A stretch of 64,000 bases of DNA from Calonectria ilicicola (taxonomy: Eukaryota > Ascomycota > Sordariomycetes > Hypocreales > Nectriaceae): NCBI GenBank assembly GCA_020809705.1, contig CP085828.1, forward strand, positions 3,472,001 to 3,536,000, written 5' to 3'. Below, one piece after another: positions 10,195 to 21,500 of this stretch (position 1 is the stretch's first letter; each line of letters opens with the position of its first letter). The notes beneath the pieces were generated by a model. The model did not search any database, had not been told where the DNA came from, and saw nothing but the letters and a program-made list of their open reading frames with translations. The translations under genes and the position numbers were made by a program.

Positions 10195-11875
10195 CTAAGA
10201 AATGATTTGCAACTCAACACCAGCTGCATACTGGTCCTTGTACGCGTTCCATAGTTTCTCAATCTCTTCAACATATCGTGCATGAAGGCGATCAATGTCT
10301 TCTTGTTCCGGCTGAGGACCATGTGCCTTATCGACCCGGATCGGTTTCCCAACCACAATATTGACAGGGCGGCGATATGGCATCAATCCAACGTCGTAAT
10401 TCAGCACACCTCGTCCATGGAGAGCAGGTACAGTAAACTTGAAGACCTTCAGGAAAATCATCTGTATATGATTCACGATAGGGTGAGTTTTGGGGCTGAG
10501 TTGGTCGTAAAGGTCATTCTCTCCAAATCCAATAACAGGCACCAAGTCTGCTCCAGTCCGCAGGGCCATCTTAACGAAGCCCTTGCGGCCCTTGAGGATC
10601 AACCGAATTGTACCAGGCTCAGCCTCAAGTGACTCGCGGGCGCCGCCAACCACGATGGTCACAGCACGACCCTGACCATCGTTTTTGGAGCCGCCCTTGG
10701 TGAGAATATTCCAGATGGATTCCTTGGAGACTGACTGCAACCCCATCCACAGAATCCAGTCTCGGTTAAATGGTAAGCGGAAATTAGAGTCGAGTGTAAG
10801 GAGAGTGTTCGTAATTCCCGGAAATAACTCTGGAAACCCTAGTGAGTTTGTCACAAAGGCACCCCAGGCACCATGAGAAATGATGCCATGAGGGTGGTAA
10901 CCAAAGATGTATTTTCTCGTGGGGTCCAGATCAAACGTCTTGTGCAGTTTCATTGGGAAATATCCAGTAAAAAGCTTCCACAGTCGCAGGCTTCGCATAT
11001 ACTCTGACCGATATGACAGTTTCCCGTTCATGGCTGAAGTTGAAAGCGTGAGGTGAATGAGATACGGCACGAGAATAGGCCACGTGAGAGGATTGGCACA
11101 AATGAGCCAAAATATTGATACAAAGAGCACAATCGACATGCAGTGAAACAACACTGCGCCCGTCTGTAAGCGGCGGGTCATGGGAACTCGCAAAGGTGCA
11201 AAATGAATGCCCCCGGCCCGCCAGCCTTTCCGCTCACGATTAATCTCCGGGAGAGTCGGAAGCCTTGGATATTCATGATCACCATGATCACCGTTGACAA
11301 GCCCGTTGATTTTGCGTTTGGAAGCCATCACATCGCCTTTCTTCAGTGCGCCGTTTGATGAGGGAGCCGTGGAGACTTCGGTTACGCCGTTGGTCGTTGG
11401 AGGCGTCGAGTTGGATTCGGACGTGGACTCGGGGGGTTCTAAATCTGGCCGAGCATTCTATCATTGGCATCAGTGCGATCCTTGACCCTGGTCTGGAGAA
11501 CTGGGGTGCAAATCGGTATACATACGGCTTCGAAATTGACATGTGAAGACTCAGACTCGGTAGGGTCGGGATTGGGCGCTGTCACAATCTGCTCGTCGAC
11601 TTCAGTCGCAGATGAGCCTAGTATTTATTTTAGTGCATGTTCTTGTATATGGAGCAATATTTCAGCAGATTTTCAACAGTCACGAGAGAGATCGTCGACT
11701 TGAGACGCTCAGTAGCCCACGCGACAGTTGACAGGATGAGAGCACCCTCTGCCGCCATTAATGAGAATGTGCAGAGGGGCCCGACCGCTCGCCAAGTCAT
11801 CTCTTTTGACAGCAGTAACCCGATTTACTCACCATCTTGGACAGGAGCGCTGGGTTTGGCATCAGCGCTCGCCAT
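10195..11875 (-). CDS. DGA1: Diacylglycerol O-acyltransferase 2 (DGAT2/Dga1)
   Basis: Three exons (11833-11875, 11526-11617, 10195-11457; introns of 215 and 68 nt) encode 465 aa. The first 88 residues are Ser/Thr/Pro/Glu-rich and probably disordered. The ORF alone starts at Met89, but the upstream exons join in frame and give a natural N-terminus MASADAKP. A hydrophobic hairpin (about 145-185) should anchor the protein in ER or lipid-droplet membrane. The core shows the DGAT2 hallmarks: the HPHG active-site motif (233-236), 'GYHPHGIISHGAWG', the 'VVGGARESL' block and an 'LKGRKGFVKMAL' block. The enzyme makes triacylglycerol from diacylglycerol and acyl-CoA, the committed step of storage-lipid synthesis. 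The length is usual for fungal Dga1. The 215-nt first intron is longer than others here. Confidence 0.92.
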
Positions 11876-12840
11876 GTTTGCTGCTGTTGATGCGCAATGT
11901 TGTGCTGACGCGAGAGGGGTCGAATTTGGAAAAGGAAGGTGTGGGCTGTGTCGAGAGCGCTAGGAGAGCCGCTGATGGTGTCGCAACTCTGCCACAAGCG
12001 CGTTGCAAAGAGAAGCCCACCCAAGCAAGAAAATGAAAAGAAATTGGTGTGTAGACTAGACGTGTAGAAGACGATCACTAAGCGCTCGTGGATTTCCTTT
12101 TTTCTTTTAACAATATTCCTGAGGGTGGGCCGTTTCTTGGTGTGCTGGTTTCGTCATGCCCAAGCTCCATGCTGTGACGATGACGTCGCAGCCGGTGAGG
12201 TTCTGACACGTGAATTTGCCCAGAACGGCGCTCCCAACGTTCTCATACAGTGGCCAATGGCGCGTGGTCTGTGCGAGCGCCTACAGGAAACCGAGGCAGT
12301 CATTTACATTGCCTGATTGAAAGGGTCATATCACAATCTGCATCATAACGCGACCAAGCCAGCCCTGTACAATCCACAGCACATAGCTCCGGGGATGCTC
12401 CCAGTAACGCCACACATAAGCCATATCCGTCTTTGGTTCAAAGCTCTATCGGCACGGGGTCCGTCAAAGCTTTCTTCGTTTAAGCTATAAAAGCACTACC
12501 ACTGACTACAAGTCTCCCATTAACTTCTCGCACATCCTCCGAGTCCAACAAAACATGGTAGAATTTGTTCTACACTGGCTGCTGGATGTTGCCTCGAGGC
12601 AGACTATCTGAAGAACTAGTATTTGTATAGTACAGCGCAATACGAGTACCAATTCGTAAAAACAAATCCCATCGCCATCTTTTAAGTGGAGGTCCCTACC
12701 ATCCACGGCCAAAAAAAAGTCCCCCAAGGTCCCAAACGCCGTCCGTCAGCACCATGCCAAATCCATTTTTCAACACAATGAAAGGGCATCTCAGTAGGTA
12801 TGCTTATATCAAGACAAAAGAGGCGCTTACATTCCTTCCA
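11876..12840. other. Intergenic, DGA1 promoter and 3' flank of zinc-finger gene
   Basis: 965 bp between two minus-strand genes, so it holds the DGA1 promoter. A T-rich run at 12098-12109 is the only obvious simple sequence. No gene is seen. Confidence 0.4.
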
Positions 12841-14658
12841 TCAAGCCTTGGCGGTTGCTTCCCGGTTGTCCATTTGCTGCTTAAGGCTAGTCACTTCGTT
12901 GTCTAACGATGAAACCTTATCGGAAAGAGCCTTGACCTTTTCTTCCAACGTCTGAATGTATGCCCATACACTAGGATCACTTTGTGCAAACATATTGCCG
13001 CTCTCGCTACCAGCCTGCGTTCCACTGCCGCTTCGCGTATGTGAGAATGCAGTAGGTGCCGGTGCAGCAAACCCAGGGTGCGAAAGGCCAGGTAGCTTCG
13101 GTCGAGGTTGTCCGCTGTGTGGTGACTGCAGGTCCGATGCTCGCCGACCATATTGCTGTTGTTGAAGTTGCTGCGACAGACTTGGCGATCGTTGTCGTCC
13201 AAGGTTGGCCGATTCATGACCTTGCACACCTGGACTGAGTGGTTTAGGGCTTTCTGTCATACCAGTTTGCGGATACATAGCAGCATTCGCTCCAGCGACA
13301 GGCATTGATGAGATACTCCCGCTAGGGGTGTGACCACCGGCAATGTTGTTGGGCGCAGTAGGCGACGTATTGACCGGAGTCTGGCTTTGGTTCACATTTG
13401 GAGGGTACAATCCACCGGTCCCAGGCCTGCTACCTGTTGGAGGATAAGTTCGGGCATGAGCGCCATAGGCGTCTGCTTGAGCTCCGGGAATATGTTGAGC
13501 ATTAATACTAGGCAGACTTTGCCGTCTCAACTCGTCGTCCTCGCCATTATCGTAGGGGAGCGCTGACATGGCCGACTCATCCGCATCAACCATGGGGTTA
13601 TCCAACTCATCGCCGTCTGCAAAGCTACCCATGCTCGATCGTCGCCCCGCGCATCCACCGGCTCCCTTACTGTGCCGAGCCAAAGCATCGCCACGAGCGA
13701 ATTTGCGATCGCATTTGGGACAAACATGAGGTTTCTCTCCAGTGTGCAGTTTCCCGTGACGTTTCAAATCGTGGAGGCGACGGAAGCGCATTTGACATTC
13801 GGTGCAAACGTAGGGCTTCTCTTGGCTATGTGTCAGGAGATGGCTCTTGAGATTATGGTGCCGTGTAAATTCGGTATTGCAGTACGGACATTTGTGCTTT
13901 TTCGATCCCGACGACGTTGGAGATGTCTGCCCCTGAGGCATCGGGAAACTCATTCCGCGGGATGGCGTATCTGGGAGACCAGGCGCCGTCTGGAGAGATC
14001 CTGGATAGGACAAGGACCCTGGCTGAGATCTGTCTTCCTGGCTGACAACTTGCTGTGGAGTGTGTTGAGTTTCGAGTTTTGTATCAATGTCCATAGGGGT
14101 TGGGCTCTCAGTGACGGGAACCGCAACTACGCTATGCGCGCTTTGAGGACTCGTCTCGTCACGCTCAATCATATGGGCGGTCGCGGTTTGCGCCAAGGAG
14201 GCGGGAGTCGGGGCCTTGGGAGACGGTTCCATGGCCGCAGTTGGAGCTACCTGAGGCGCGTCAACAGGGCGACTCATAGCTTGCACTGCTCCAGACATGA
14301 GGGAGGCGAGCACTTTTTGGCTCGGATTATCGCTGGTGGGAGGAAGGTTGTGGTCTTGAACCTCTTCGTCGTGGCTGGTGAGTTCGTCGCGTCGCCTACG
14401 CTCGTCCTCGAGCGCGGCAGCACCCGTCAAGGGCTGCGGAGACGAACCGGTCGCAAGCGCCAAACGAGCGGCTTTTATCGGTGAGCCGATGGAGATGTCG
14501 TGTTGGGCCTGTGAGCGCGGAGAGGCAGGGGATGGCGATCGAGGTCGCTTCAGCAGTCTAACAGGATCGTCTGAAGGGAGGAATTCGGGAGGGGTTGCAC
14601 CTGGGCGCGTTGCAGGCGGGGCTTCGGTCGCAGCAAAGGCGGAGGCGTCCGAGGCCAT
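12841..14658 (-). CDS. C2H2 zinc-finger transcription factor
   Basis: An intronless ORF of 605 aa. Residues 1-250 and 340-560 are low-complexity, rich in Pro, Ser, Gln, Thr and Ala, as in fungal activators. Three tandem zinc fingers lie at 257-336: finger 1 C257-C260-H273-H277, finger 2 C285-C288-H301-H305 and finger 3 C313-C316-H329-C336, so the third is a C2HC variant. The linkers are TGEKP-like (HSQEKPY, HTGEKPH). The last 40 residues are a heptad-like coiled coil ('YIQTLEEKVKALSDKVSSL'), suggesting dimerisation. It should bind DNA in the nucleus. The finger set resembles a conserved ascomycete C2H2 regulator, but I cannot name the orthologue or targets. A very long gene-free region lies upstream, in keeping with complex regulation. 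Confidence 0.88.
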   Translation of the reverse strand: MASDASAFAATEAPPATRPGATPPEFLPSDDPVRLLKRPRSPSPASPRSQAQHDISIGSPIKAARLALATGSSPQPLTGAAALEDERRRRDELTSHDEEVQDHNLPPTSDNPSQKVLASLMSGAVQAMSRPVDAPQVAPTAAMEPSPKAPTPASLAQTATAHMIERDETSPQSAHSVVAVPVTESPTPMDIDTKLETQHTPQQVVSQEDRSQPGSLSYPGSLQTAPGLPDTPSRGMSFPMPQGQTSPTSSGSKKHKCPYCNTEFTRHHNLKSHLLTHSQEKPYVCTECQMRFRRLHDLKRHGKLHTGEKPHVCPKCDRKFARGDALARHSKGAGGCAGRRSSMGSFADGDELDNPMVDADESAMSALPYDNGEDDELRRQSLPSINAQHIPGAQADAYGAHARTYPPTGSRPGTGGLYPPNVNQSQTPVNTSPTAPNNIAGGHTPSGSISSMPVAGANAAMYPQTGMTESPKPLSPGVQGHESANLGRQRSPSLSQQLQQQQYGRRASDLQSPHSGQPRPKLPGLSHPGFAAPAPTAFSHTRSGSGTQAGSESGNMFAQSDPSVWAYIQTLEEKVKALSDKVSSLDNEVTSLKQQMDNREATAKA

Positions 14659-17600
14659 AGACGCAGCTTCGGAGGGTGGAATTGAAGGGAGAAAGATTCG
14701 AGGGATTGCAGCATGCAGTCAGTTTGGAGAGGTCGACGTCGCCGTAGCCTTGGTCAAAGGCACATGTCGGGGCGGTGGTGATGGTATGTGTGGCTGGAGA
14801 GCGTGGCGAGAGCTGGTTTATTTTTCCAGGTAGGCAAGGCAAGGCAGCTTGGTTGACAAGGCGGCGCGCGGCAGACCAAAAAAAAAAAAAAAAAGAAAAA
14901 AAAAGCTGCGAGCACAGCGTAGCTCCAACAAGGAATTGCAAGTCGAAAGCTTACAGGATTGGGAAGGCAGCGGAACGGTGCGAAGGTGGCGGAGAGGAAT
15001 AATGATGGTGATGATGAGGACTGTGCTGGATGAAAGAGGTCGATGCAGAGAAAGGTGCGAGTTGAGTTGAGCGCGAGTGTGAGGTGTGAGGCAAGGGTGG
15101 TGGGTGTGAGAGAGAGACTGGTGGGCGAATGGGCGAGAGGGTGGCGGGAGACGTGGGTGGGTGGGCGATGGGGAAGGGTACAGAGAGTGGCAGTAGTGGC
15201 CGTCAAGCTAGCAGCCTCCCGACCCAACTAGCAAAAAGGCAGACAGTCAGCCAGCCCAGGTCAGTACGTTTCTGCGGCTGGTGCAGTGCGTCGCTGAACT
15301 GCGTTGCGCTGTGCGTGTGCATGTGGTGACAGCTGCTAGGCGTGGGGCTGACCTGTTAGCGACCTTCCAGGGCTTGCCTCAGGTAGGAACCTTGGAACCT
15401 TGATAAAAAGGTCGGGGGGTGGAATGGTATATTGGGGCGTAGAATGGGGCGTGCTGGGACGGGAGAAGAGAGAGAAGAAGGGGAAAGGAACGTGTTCTGG
15501 GGCGCGACCAAAAAAAAAAAAAATCCCCCGAACAGGGCGAGAGCGGGCGGTGCGGATACGTTTTAGGGAAGAGCGATGGGGGCTTTGTTTCTGAAGAGGC
15601 GCATGGGTCCAAGGTACTTGGCCAGCAGGTTCCTTTCAGGACAACAGGTACTTAGCCTTGGCAATGGAGCCTTGGACGCTGCACAGCGCAGCTTCAGCGC
15701 GGGCATGCTATCGCTAGGCTCTATCTATATGCGCTGCCAGGCCAGTTGCTGTTCAGCTCCCTCTGCAAGCCGCATGCACCAAAACTCGGACCCGAAGGTA
15801 GCCTCGTGATACGCCTCTACTCGAACATAGACAAGTCAGATCGTTCGTCGTACCTCCCTCAACGGGATTGGCGAAGCATTCCCAGCCTCGCCCCGACTAT
15901 ACCAGCAACGGCACTCTCTATACAAACCCGCAATTCGCCGTTACAACAGGCGAGCACCTCGAGAAAGTTACACAGCTGACTGAGTTGGTGTACCTTGCAG
16001 GAACTGGAATATCAGCAATCGCATGCATGTCCGCCTGCAGGTGAATGACACGCTATTTACTCGGCCAACTTCGAGTGCCGATGTGAGCAAGAAACTTTTT
16101 ACTCACATCCGCCCACCCACCCAGCTGAGACCCAACCCGCGATTTCTGCCACCTTGAAGAAGAACAACAAAATCAATCAAAGAAGACGGCTGCCGCCCCG
16201 TTTGCCGCTGCATGCACCTTGTACACGCTAACGCTGGCGGGCTTGTCCAAGTCGACACGCAAGGCTCCACAATGAGGCCTATCAAAAGCAGCCATACTCA
16301 GATGGCGAGACCAAAAACCAAGTACTGTACTTCCCACCTATTGTTTGTCAATCCGTTCTGCAGCCAGGAAAATACCACCTGCCCGGTTGCCTTGCATTGC
16401 AGCGAACGGCAGGGTGTTACGAGTCCCTTCGGTTTACCCAAACTCCATCATGGTTTTATTCTTGGATGACTTGCGCTTCGTATATGTAAGCAAGACTGGG
16501 TTGCTGATGCCAGCTGAAAGGTGGCCAGCCGGACCAGTCGTCAGCCCCCAGTGCGAACAAACGAGAGTGGCGGTGCAGCCTATCCACCCGTGGAGAGAGT
16601 CCGTAAAAACCCACCACAGAAGGAAACGCACGCCGCACCCTCGAAGTTGAAAGAAACCCTGCAGGGAGCCAGCCAACCCCCAGCCTAACAAGGCCGAACG
16701 CTGAATGACCCCGGTAACTCTCACGCTTGGCCCAGGTGCGTAACAGCGACAGGTCACAGGACCTGCAGAGCGTTGATCCATACTCGATAGACCTTGAGCC
16801 TTGAGTATCCAATAACTATGTGGCTGACCACCCCAGCGGTTGCTCCGCCACTTTGGACGGTATCTTGTCGTTCCACCCGTTACATCACAAAAGCCAGCGA
16901 CCAACCAGCACCACGCGAGCTCGTGCGCCAGTCCTCATGTCGGCAGCTCCCAGTATAGCACACATCTCGCACCTCGATACTGACTGCCCGGCTGGTTCGT
17001 TCCCAAAGCACCAGAGGAGTCCCTGGTCCATTTGAGGGAGGCAAACAGCCACTATCCTTGTCGACCAGGGGGCGCCACAGTGCGCCACGTTCAGGCCAGT
17101 CCGTCAGCAAGCCACGGAAGCTACGGCAGTCGTCCCACGTACTCCGTACTGCGCCGCACATTGTGGCCGCCATCCCCCTTGCCTTGCCGATGATGAATGT
17201 CTTGTCTTTCTGGAGTGTGTGTCGCAGTTGAGACCTACCTCGTGCCCGCCGTAGAACTGCATGTCAACAACAGCTTCGGGCGACGCAGTGCTACAATAGC
17301 CATTTCCCCCGGCTTGGTTCCTACTGGTGCCCCCAAGATGACCCTTTGCAACTACCGCAGGTACAACGTTTGACCAGACTGGCCTGCTGGCTCGTAGCTA
17401 CGCTGCGCTGGTAGCCACAGACTACAAGACCAGACAGGCTCTAAAAAAAATGTTAGCGTCCAACAACCTCAACCACCAAGGCAAGAATGGGGCTTCAAAG
17501 CACAAAGACGGGCCATCCCCACCACACCAATACAAGCCCAGCTCATGCCTGTCGCCCATTGCTCACGCTCGTGTCCGAGGCTGTGAAACAATCCAGTCCA

Positions 17601-18500
17601 GTCCAATCCAGTCCACGCGAGGTGCGTGAGCTTGACGTGAGAAATAAACCCAAAATACTCGTCGTCCAAGTACACTGTACTCCAGTCGGATGTGGCTCCC
17701 CTCCCCCCCAACGATCCATCGAGCCAATGACGGAACCCCGGCCGACAGTCTAGTGACGTTATCACATCCATGATCTCATCGATGCTGGTTCAGGTCCTTC
17801 AGGTTCTGATGCCCTCAAGCATCGATTGATTACTTCGGATGGCATCTTGCGCCCGTGGCGGACTGCAACTGCACCCCTCCTTTTGTTCAGGCGCAAATAT
17901 TAGCCTCCCAGCTCTGTCAATCTCCACGGACAGCAATCGGCTTTGGATACTGAAATCGACTGCCGCAACACGGGTTGGGTGGATTAGGTGGTGCACCTGG
18001 GGTTTGACTGTCCAGGGGGGAGGGGAGGCATCCAGGATCACGACCTTTCTCATACAGGATCTTCCAGGCCGGTTAACGATATATACGGTGACCAATTGAC
18101 AGCGACGGAGACCCAGAGCTACTCTTGTCGCATTTCCTGCACCCATACATAGCTCCAGTCTTGATCCTCGGTTGGACCGCTGCCATCCCCCCCTTCCATG
18201 CTGCACGAACCCGCAGAATTTCAAATGCCAATCCGACATGTCACTGGGCTAGGTTGTGGGAAGCTGAGGCCCGCAAGCCACAAGCTCCCGCGCTGGGGAT
18301 GTCTCGATCATGTCAGCTGGCAATGGGTCTGTGAGACGACACCACTTCAAGCCCCGGCGGAAAGCCACAGCTGCCATCGCGGATCGGCACTCTTTAGCCG
18401 TCGTCTACCCCAGTGTCGCGTGGTTGCACGTACAGACATAATCGATTAATTGGATTCTGTACGCGACCGCCCGCTAGTTATCGATCCAGTGTGATACGCT
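14659..18500. other. Gene desert, first part (GC-rich upstream region)
   Basis: No supportable gene on either strand. The sequence is GC-balanced to GC-rich and shows no RIP-like bias. Near 14878-14904 is an A-rich run broken by single G, and another A run is at 15510-15522. The 5' leader and promoter of the minus-strand zinc-finger gene probably occupy the first 1-2 kb. Short near-repeats of CCAGTCC appear at 17590-17620. ORFs such as 16434-16904 minus (156 codons) show no domain, no sensible codon pattern and no splice-consistent extension. Confidence 0.4.
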
Positions 18501-21500
18501 GAAGAACACAGTGGCGCACCTGGCCATACCTCCACGGAAAAGCCTTCGGCCCCTTCCGTCGTCGCCTATTTTGTTTCTGTGGATCATGCAGCTGTCAGAT
18601 GTCGATTTTGTAAAAGCCACCAAACACCACACCATAAGCCTGCAAACCACACAGCAATTGTAATTTGCCCATCCTTATTTTTCTCACGCCATATTTGAAA
18701 TGAGGGCTGAGACGCTAATCGTTGGCGACGTTTATTTGCATGCTGTTATTTGCCAATCGATCGCCGCTTAGGGTCAACTTTTACAACTAGCTCACATTCG
18801 ACTGAGAAAATTACAGTACAGCTCGATATGATTTCTCCCCGAGTTAACCCATTGGCTGCGTGCATTTTCCACCCTGCTTCATTTCTTACCAATTTGACGA
18901 ATGCCCTACCCATTGATTTGAATGCCAATACAGCACGACAATCTACTTTTCACATGCACTTACCCTATATTAGGAGAGGGGGGGAGGGTGTGGAGGCAAG
19001 ATTGACCGTGATTGCCACCAACTATCCTTTATTTATTTATTTATTTTTCGAATTCCAAGACTTTTAATGTTGCGGGTGTCTTTAACTGAGCTATTATGTA
19101 GTAAATTCCCTAGTTTCTTAACGTGGTGTGTCTTTTCTGCAGTGTTACAAGCGCCACCTTCCTGTGGTCTAGATCGTTGTACGCCAAAACATGACGAACT
19201 TCGGAATTACACTTAATGTCCAACGGCAAGCTCAATGAATACACTGTCAGAAACTGACCCGTAACATCATGTTTCTTCTTCTGACAAGCAATGCGGCGCA
19301 CTCGAACATGTGGCAGGAGAATATGAAACCACATTCCAATACTCAATAGTGGTACAACTGGTAAATCTTTGGGTCATATGGCCCAATAAAAATTTCTAAA
19401 TCTCTCTAAAATAACTCGAAACATTCCTATACCTGTGACAGATCCGATAAAATGTCTCTCATAGAATACCAAGTGGCAGAATTGTTGTGATTGAAGGACC
19501 TGCACATGGTCATGAACCTGTGTTGGGGTGTCAAGGAGGAATTGGATCGTATTTTTAATCCCACTGGCGCCTGCTGAAACACCCCTCGGGGATTTGACGA
19601 AGATGATATGGACTCATGGAACATAACATTTCCTGAACTCGGGCATGTAGTTCACATGAATTCATGTATCGCTTTTGTTTTATCGGTGGTATTCTTCCGC
19701 GTTGAAATTGCAGCCGCACGTTGGTCTTTTTAACCGCGGGGAAGTTGATTCGTGGCGTGGAATACTAGTATACTAACGAACAATGGATAGATAAAGCCAA
19801 GACTATGTGTATTGTGTCATGAATGAGAGAGGTTTGGATCAACAACCCGAGATCTGCGTGGCTTGATGTTTTGCGATGCAGGGTAGGTCGCAACATATGG
19901 TTTTAACATTTCTCAAGACTCACAGGTAGTAACTCGACGAATGTCTTATCAGGAAAGGTGAATAAGTAGCACGGAGATTATGATAAGTAGGAGTCATATA
20001 CTGAGGCTTGATTCTTTGTGTGATGTTGTTGGCTACTGTGATGCGATGAGAACTTTGGAGGGAAAAACTTGGATCACGCTCTTCATATTTGCAGACGACA
20101 AGGACAGCGCTCATATAGCGTCAAACACAGCAATTTTGATAAGATATGGCAAAAACACAGATATCACTCCCACGGGATGAGATTCCCAAATAGGGCAATA
20201 GAGTGTTCGCTGCTGAGTATTGGTGCCGTGTCCAGTATGATTCATGCATCTGTCCAAGGGAATTAGGGCATGGATCTAGTGTGCCCACTAGCAGAAACAG
20301 CGCAAACAAACCACACGTCATTGACTTCGTTCCAGGGCAGATGCAGGGTTACGTAGTCAACATTTCGGCCGAGATTTATGGTGTTTCAGGTTAAATGCCA
20401 TAGCAATACCGACATTCGAGACCTGGACAGTAAAGGAAATCGGCCTGGAAAGAATTGACGTTTCTCAAAGAGGATAGTCCATTGCCCACTCAATAACTAA
20501 GATAATATATCAGGCAGTTATATAATCGCATATATAAGTTGACGCCTTCAGCTCACAGTCATCCATCCTCAAGAAGGAGAGGGGCATGAGGGGTCGAACA
20601 CAAAAACCACTAGGGAGGTAACATGAGCTAGTTACCTAGATCGCCTATAAAGTGGAAGATGATAACCCGCTCGTGCTTCATCAGTGGCAGACGCGTACTA
20701 ATTTCCAAGCTCCGCTGTTGTGCCCTGCGGCAAGGTCTTTGAGGGGAATATCTTTTGCCCTTGTGCTACGATGGAGCCCTACCCCGCCCATAGAACCAAA
20801 GGCCGCGTCCTCGTGGGTTAATTACCTCATTACAGAGATGGGACGATTGAGCAAACGAATTGGAAACGAAACTAAGCTATTTGGTAAACCCTTGAACCCG
20901 GGGGTTGGAGATCCAGCTTAGACCCGCAGTGAACCCATGTCTGCGACACCGAGGGATGAGGCGAGCTGGAGGAGAAGAACAAACCGCAGAACCGTTACAT
21001 GCCATCAACAAGCTTATATTCTTGTCATGAGAAGTAATTGTTTTGTATCCCGGCATCCTGGAACCATATAATACGATATATATGTTTGCGCATATATATC
21101 TCCAATGAATAGGAGCGCCATAGCCAAACATGCCAGTCAATGCAATTTTTTTTTTGATGTTGCAAATTGTCAAATAGAATTACGCGTAAAGGTAGACATA
21201 TGTCGATAAGAAAACCAAAGCAGGTTAGCAGTAAGGCTGTGAGCAGGCTGCGACTTGATTGTGATAGTGGGAGATGAATAGTGATGAGTTTGTTGAATGA
21301 CTTTGACTGGATTACGTGTCGGATCTTCGGCAACGCTTGATGGGCAATGCAACATTGCCGGTTCAGGCAAGTCCCGTGGAAGCTGACGTAGACCAGTGAA
21401 CTGTTCCAATTGCAATCACAGGAAAAAAAAAATGAGCATTAGTTTTGACCTGTAATGAAGGACACTCACCGATCTCACCCGATAGTGTTTGATCGACAAA

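Noticed and set aside
13672..14484. 270-codon plus-strand ORF
   Set aside because: It is antisense to the zinc-finger coding region and is a shadow of its codon bias.
16434..16904. 156-codon minus-strand ORF overlapping a 118-codon ORF
   Set aside because: Composition resembles random translation (high Cys, Trp and Arg) and there is no domain or start context.
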